Assembly (NCBI RefSeq): GCF_030161635.1
Contig: NZ_BSUO01000001.1
Span: 496,001 to 560,000 of the forward strand
Origin: Mobilicoccus caccae
GTDB taxonomy: Bacteria > Actinomycetota > Actinomycetes > Actinomycetales > Dermatophilaceae
Direction: 5' to 3'
DNA length: 64,000 nt
Below the pieces are notes generated by a model. It ran no database searches, had not been told where the DNA came from, and was given only the letters and a program-made list of their open reading frames with translations. The number at the start of each line of letters is the position of its first letter. The first letter of the stretch is position 1. Both the position numbers and the translations under genes were made by a program. Positions 63,805-64,000 of this stretch are shown piece after piece.

Positions 63805-64000
63805 GTGCCCGCCCGTGTCCGTACCGGGCTGCTTCGGCGGCCACTGCACCTCGGGGTGATGCTCGCGTCGGTGGTGGTGGCGTTCACGGCGTTCGCCGGT
63901 AGCGCGCCCGGTGGTGGCGACGCGGTCGCCCCGGTGACGGGTGCCGCGGCCGATGCCGGCGAGGTCGTCACGCAACTGCGTGTCGGCGCCGCGCAGTCGG
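63805..64000 (+). CDS. Secreted or membrane-anchored protein, N-terminal part (runs off the window)
   Basis: From GTG 63805 the frame is open to the edge (65 codons). It starts with a basic end (RVRTGLLRRPLHLG), a hydrophobic core (VMLASVVVAFTAFAG) and an Ala/Gly-rich stretch, which is a signal peptide layout. AGGAG lies upstream with long spacing. No domain is visible yet. Confidence 0.5.
   Translation, partial: MPARVRTGLLRRPLHLGVMLASVVVAFTAFAGSAPGGGDAVAPVTGAAADAGEVVTQLRVGAAQS

Overview
The window is a very GC-rich, densely coded chromosomal segment of an actinomycete. The evidence is the actinobacterial gene order (folD followed by a DUF3017 gene; a DUF6350 gene beside purN and purH; a murT-gatD pair), a monomeric NADP isocitrate dehydrogenase, GuaB3, a SURF1-DUF3817 pair, frequent GTG starts, and many genes whose start codon lies 6-7 nt after a TANNNT -10 box (leaderless transcription). 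A Micrococcales-type organism is a reasonable guess but is not proven. I see no rRNA, tRNA, CRISPR array, prophage or insertion sequence.

Layout. 1-4326: end of a nucleotide-sugar cluster (glucose-1-phosphate cytidylyltransferase tail, SDR epimerase/dehydratase, RmlC-like epimerase, SAF-domain dehydrogenase, FAD oxidoreductase), all translationally overlapped. 4477-5711: a small HTH plus Clp-N/SRPBCC fusion operon with repeats over its promoter. 5850-12758: YceH-methyltransferase fusion, guaB3, a DUF3995 protein, aldehyde dehydrogenase, SURF1, DUF3817 and a coiled-coil protein. 12877-21553: single-chain purL, a carnitine-acyltransferase homologue, an FMN reductase, guaA and a SnoaL-like protein. 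21618-26752: radical SAM protein and protoporphyrinogen oxidase, divergent from a PAP2 phosphatase, then a secreted esterase. 27112-31385: a beta-glucoside PTS operon (IIBCA permease, phospho-beta-glucosidase, BglG-type antiterminator). 31527-33732: murT-gatD. 34025-37571: PspC envelope-stress proteins and a LiaSR-like two-component system. 38718-45248: pcrA, an M23 endopeptidase, a B12-binding protein and sucCD. 45305-51815: prepilin peptidase, DUF6350, purN, a ZTP riboswitch with purH, a DMT transporter and a MOSC protein. 51960-53029: a degraded DUF222-HNH gene. 53277-61618: lipoprotein, folD, DUF3017, an orphan metallo-beta-lactamase C-terminal region, mdh, aquaporin, a hypothetical protein and icd. 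61859-64000: two tandem paralogues of an HTH plus beta-domain family and the start of a secreted protein.

How the genes work together. Purine synthesis is the most repeated theme (guaB3, purL, guaA, purN, purH, with folD supplying formyl-folate). purH sits behind a convincing ZTP aptamer. Central carbon metabolism is represented by sucCD, mdh, icd and a succinate-semialdehyde-type dehydrogenase. Envelope biology is represented by murT-gatD, the PspC/LiaSR-like system and the M23 endopeptidase.

Quality warning. Twelve genes are broken by fourteen single-base frame changes. Every one is restored by adding one base, usually in a G5 or C5 run, and after that correction every gene length becomes a multiple of three. 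They include pcrA, murT and hemY. I treat them as probable homopolymer undercalls in the assembly rather than as real pseudogenes.
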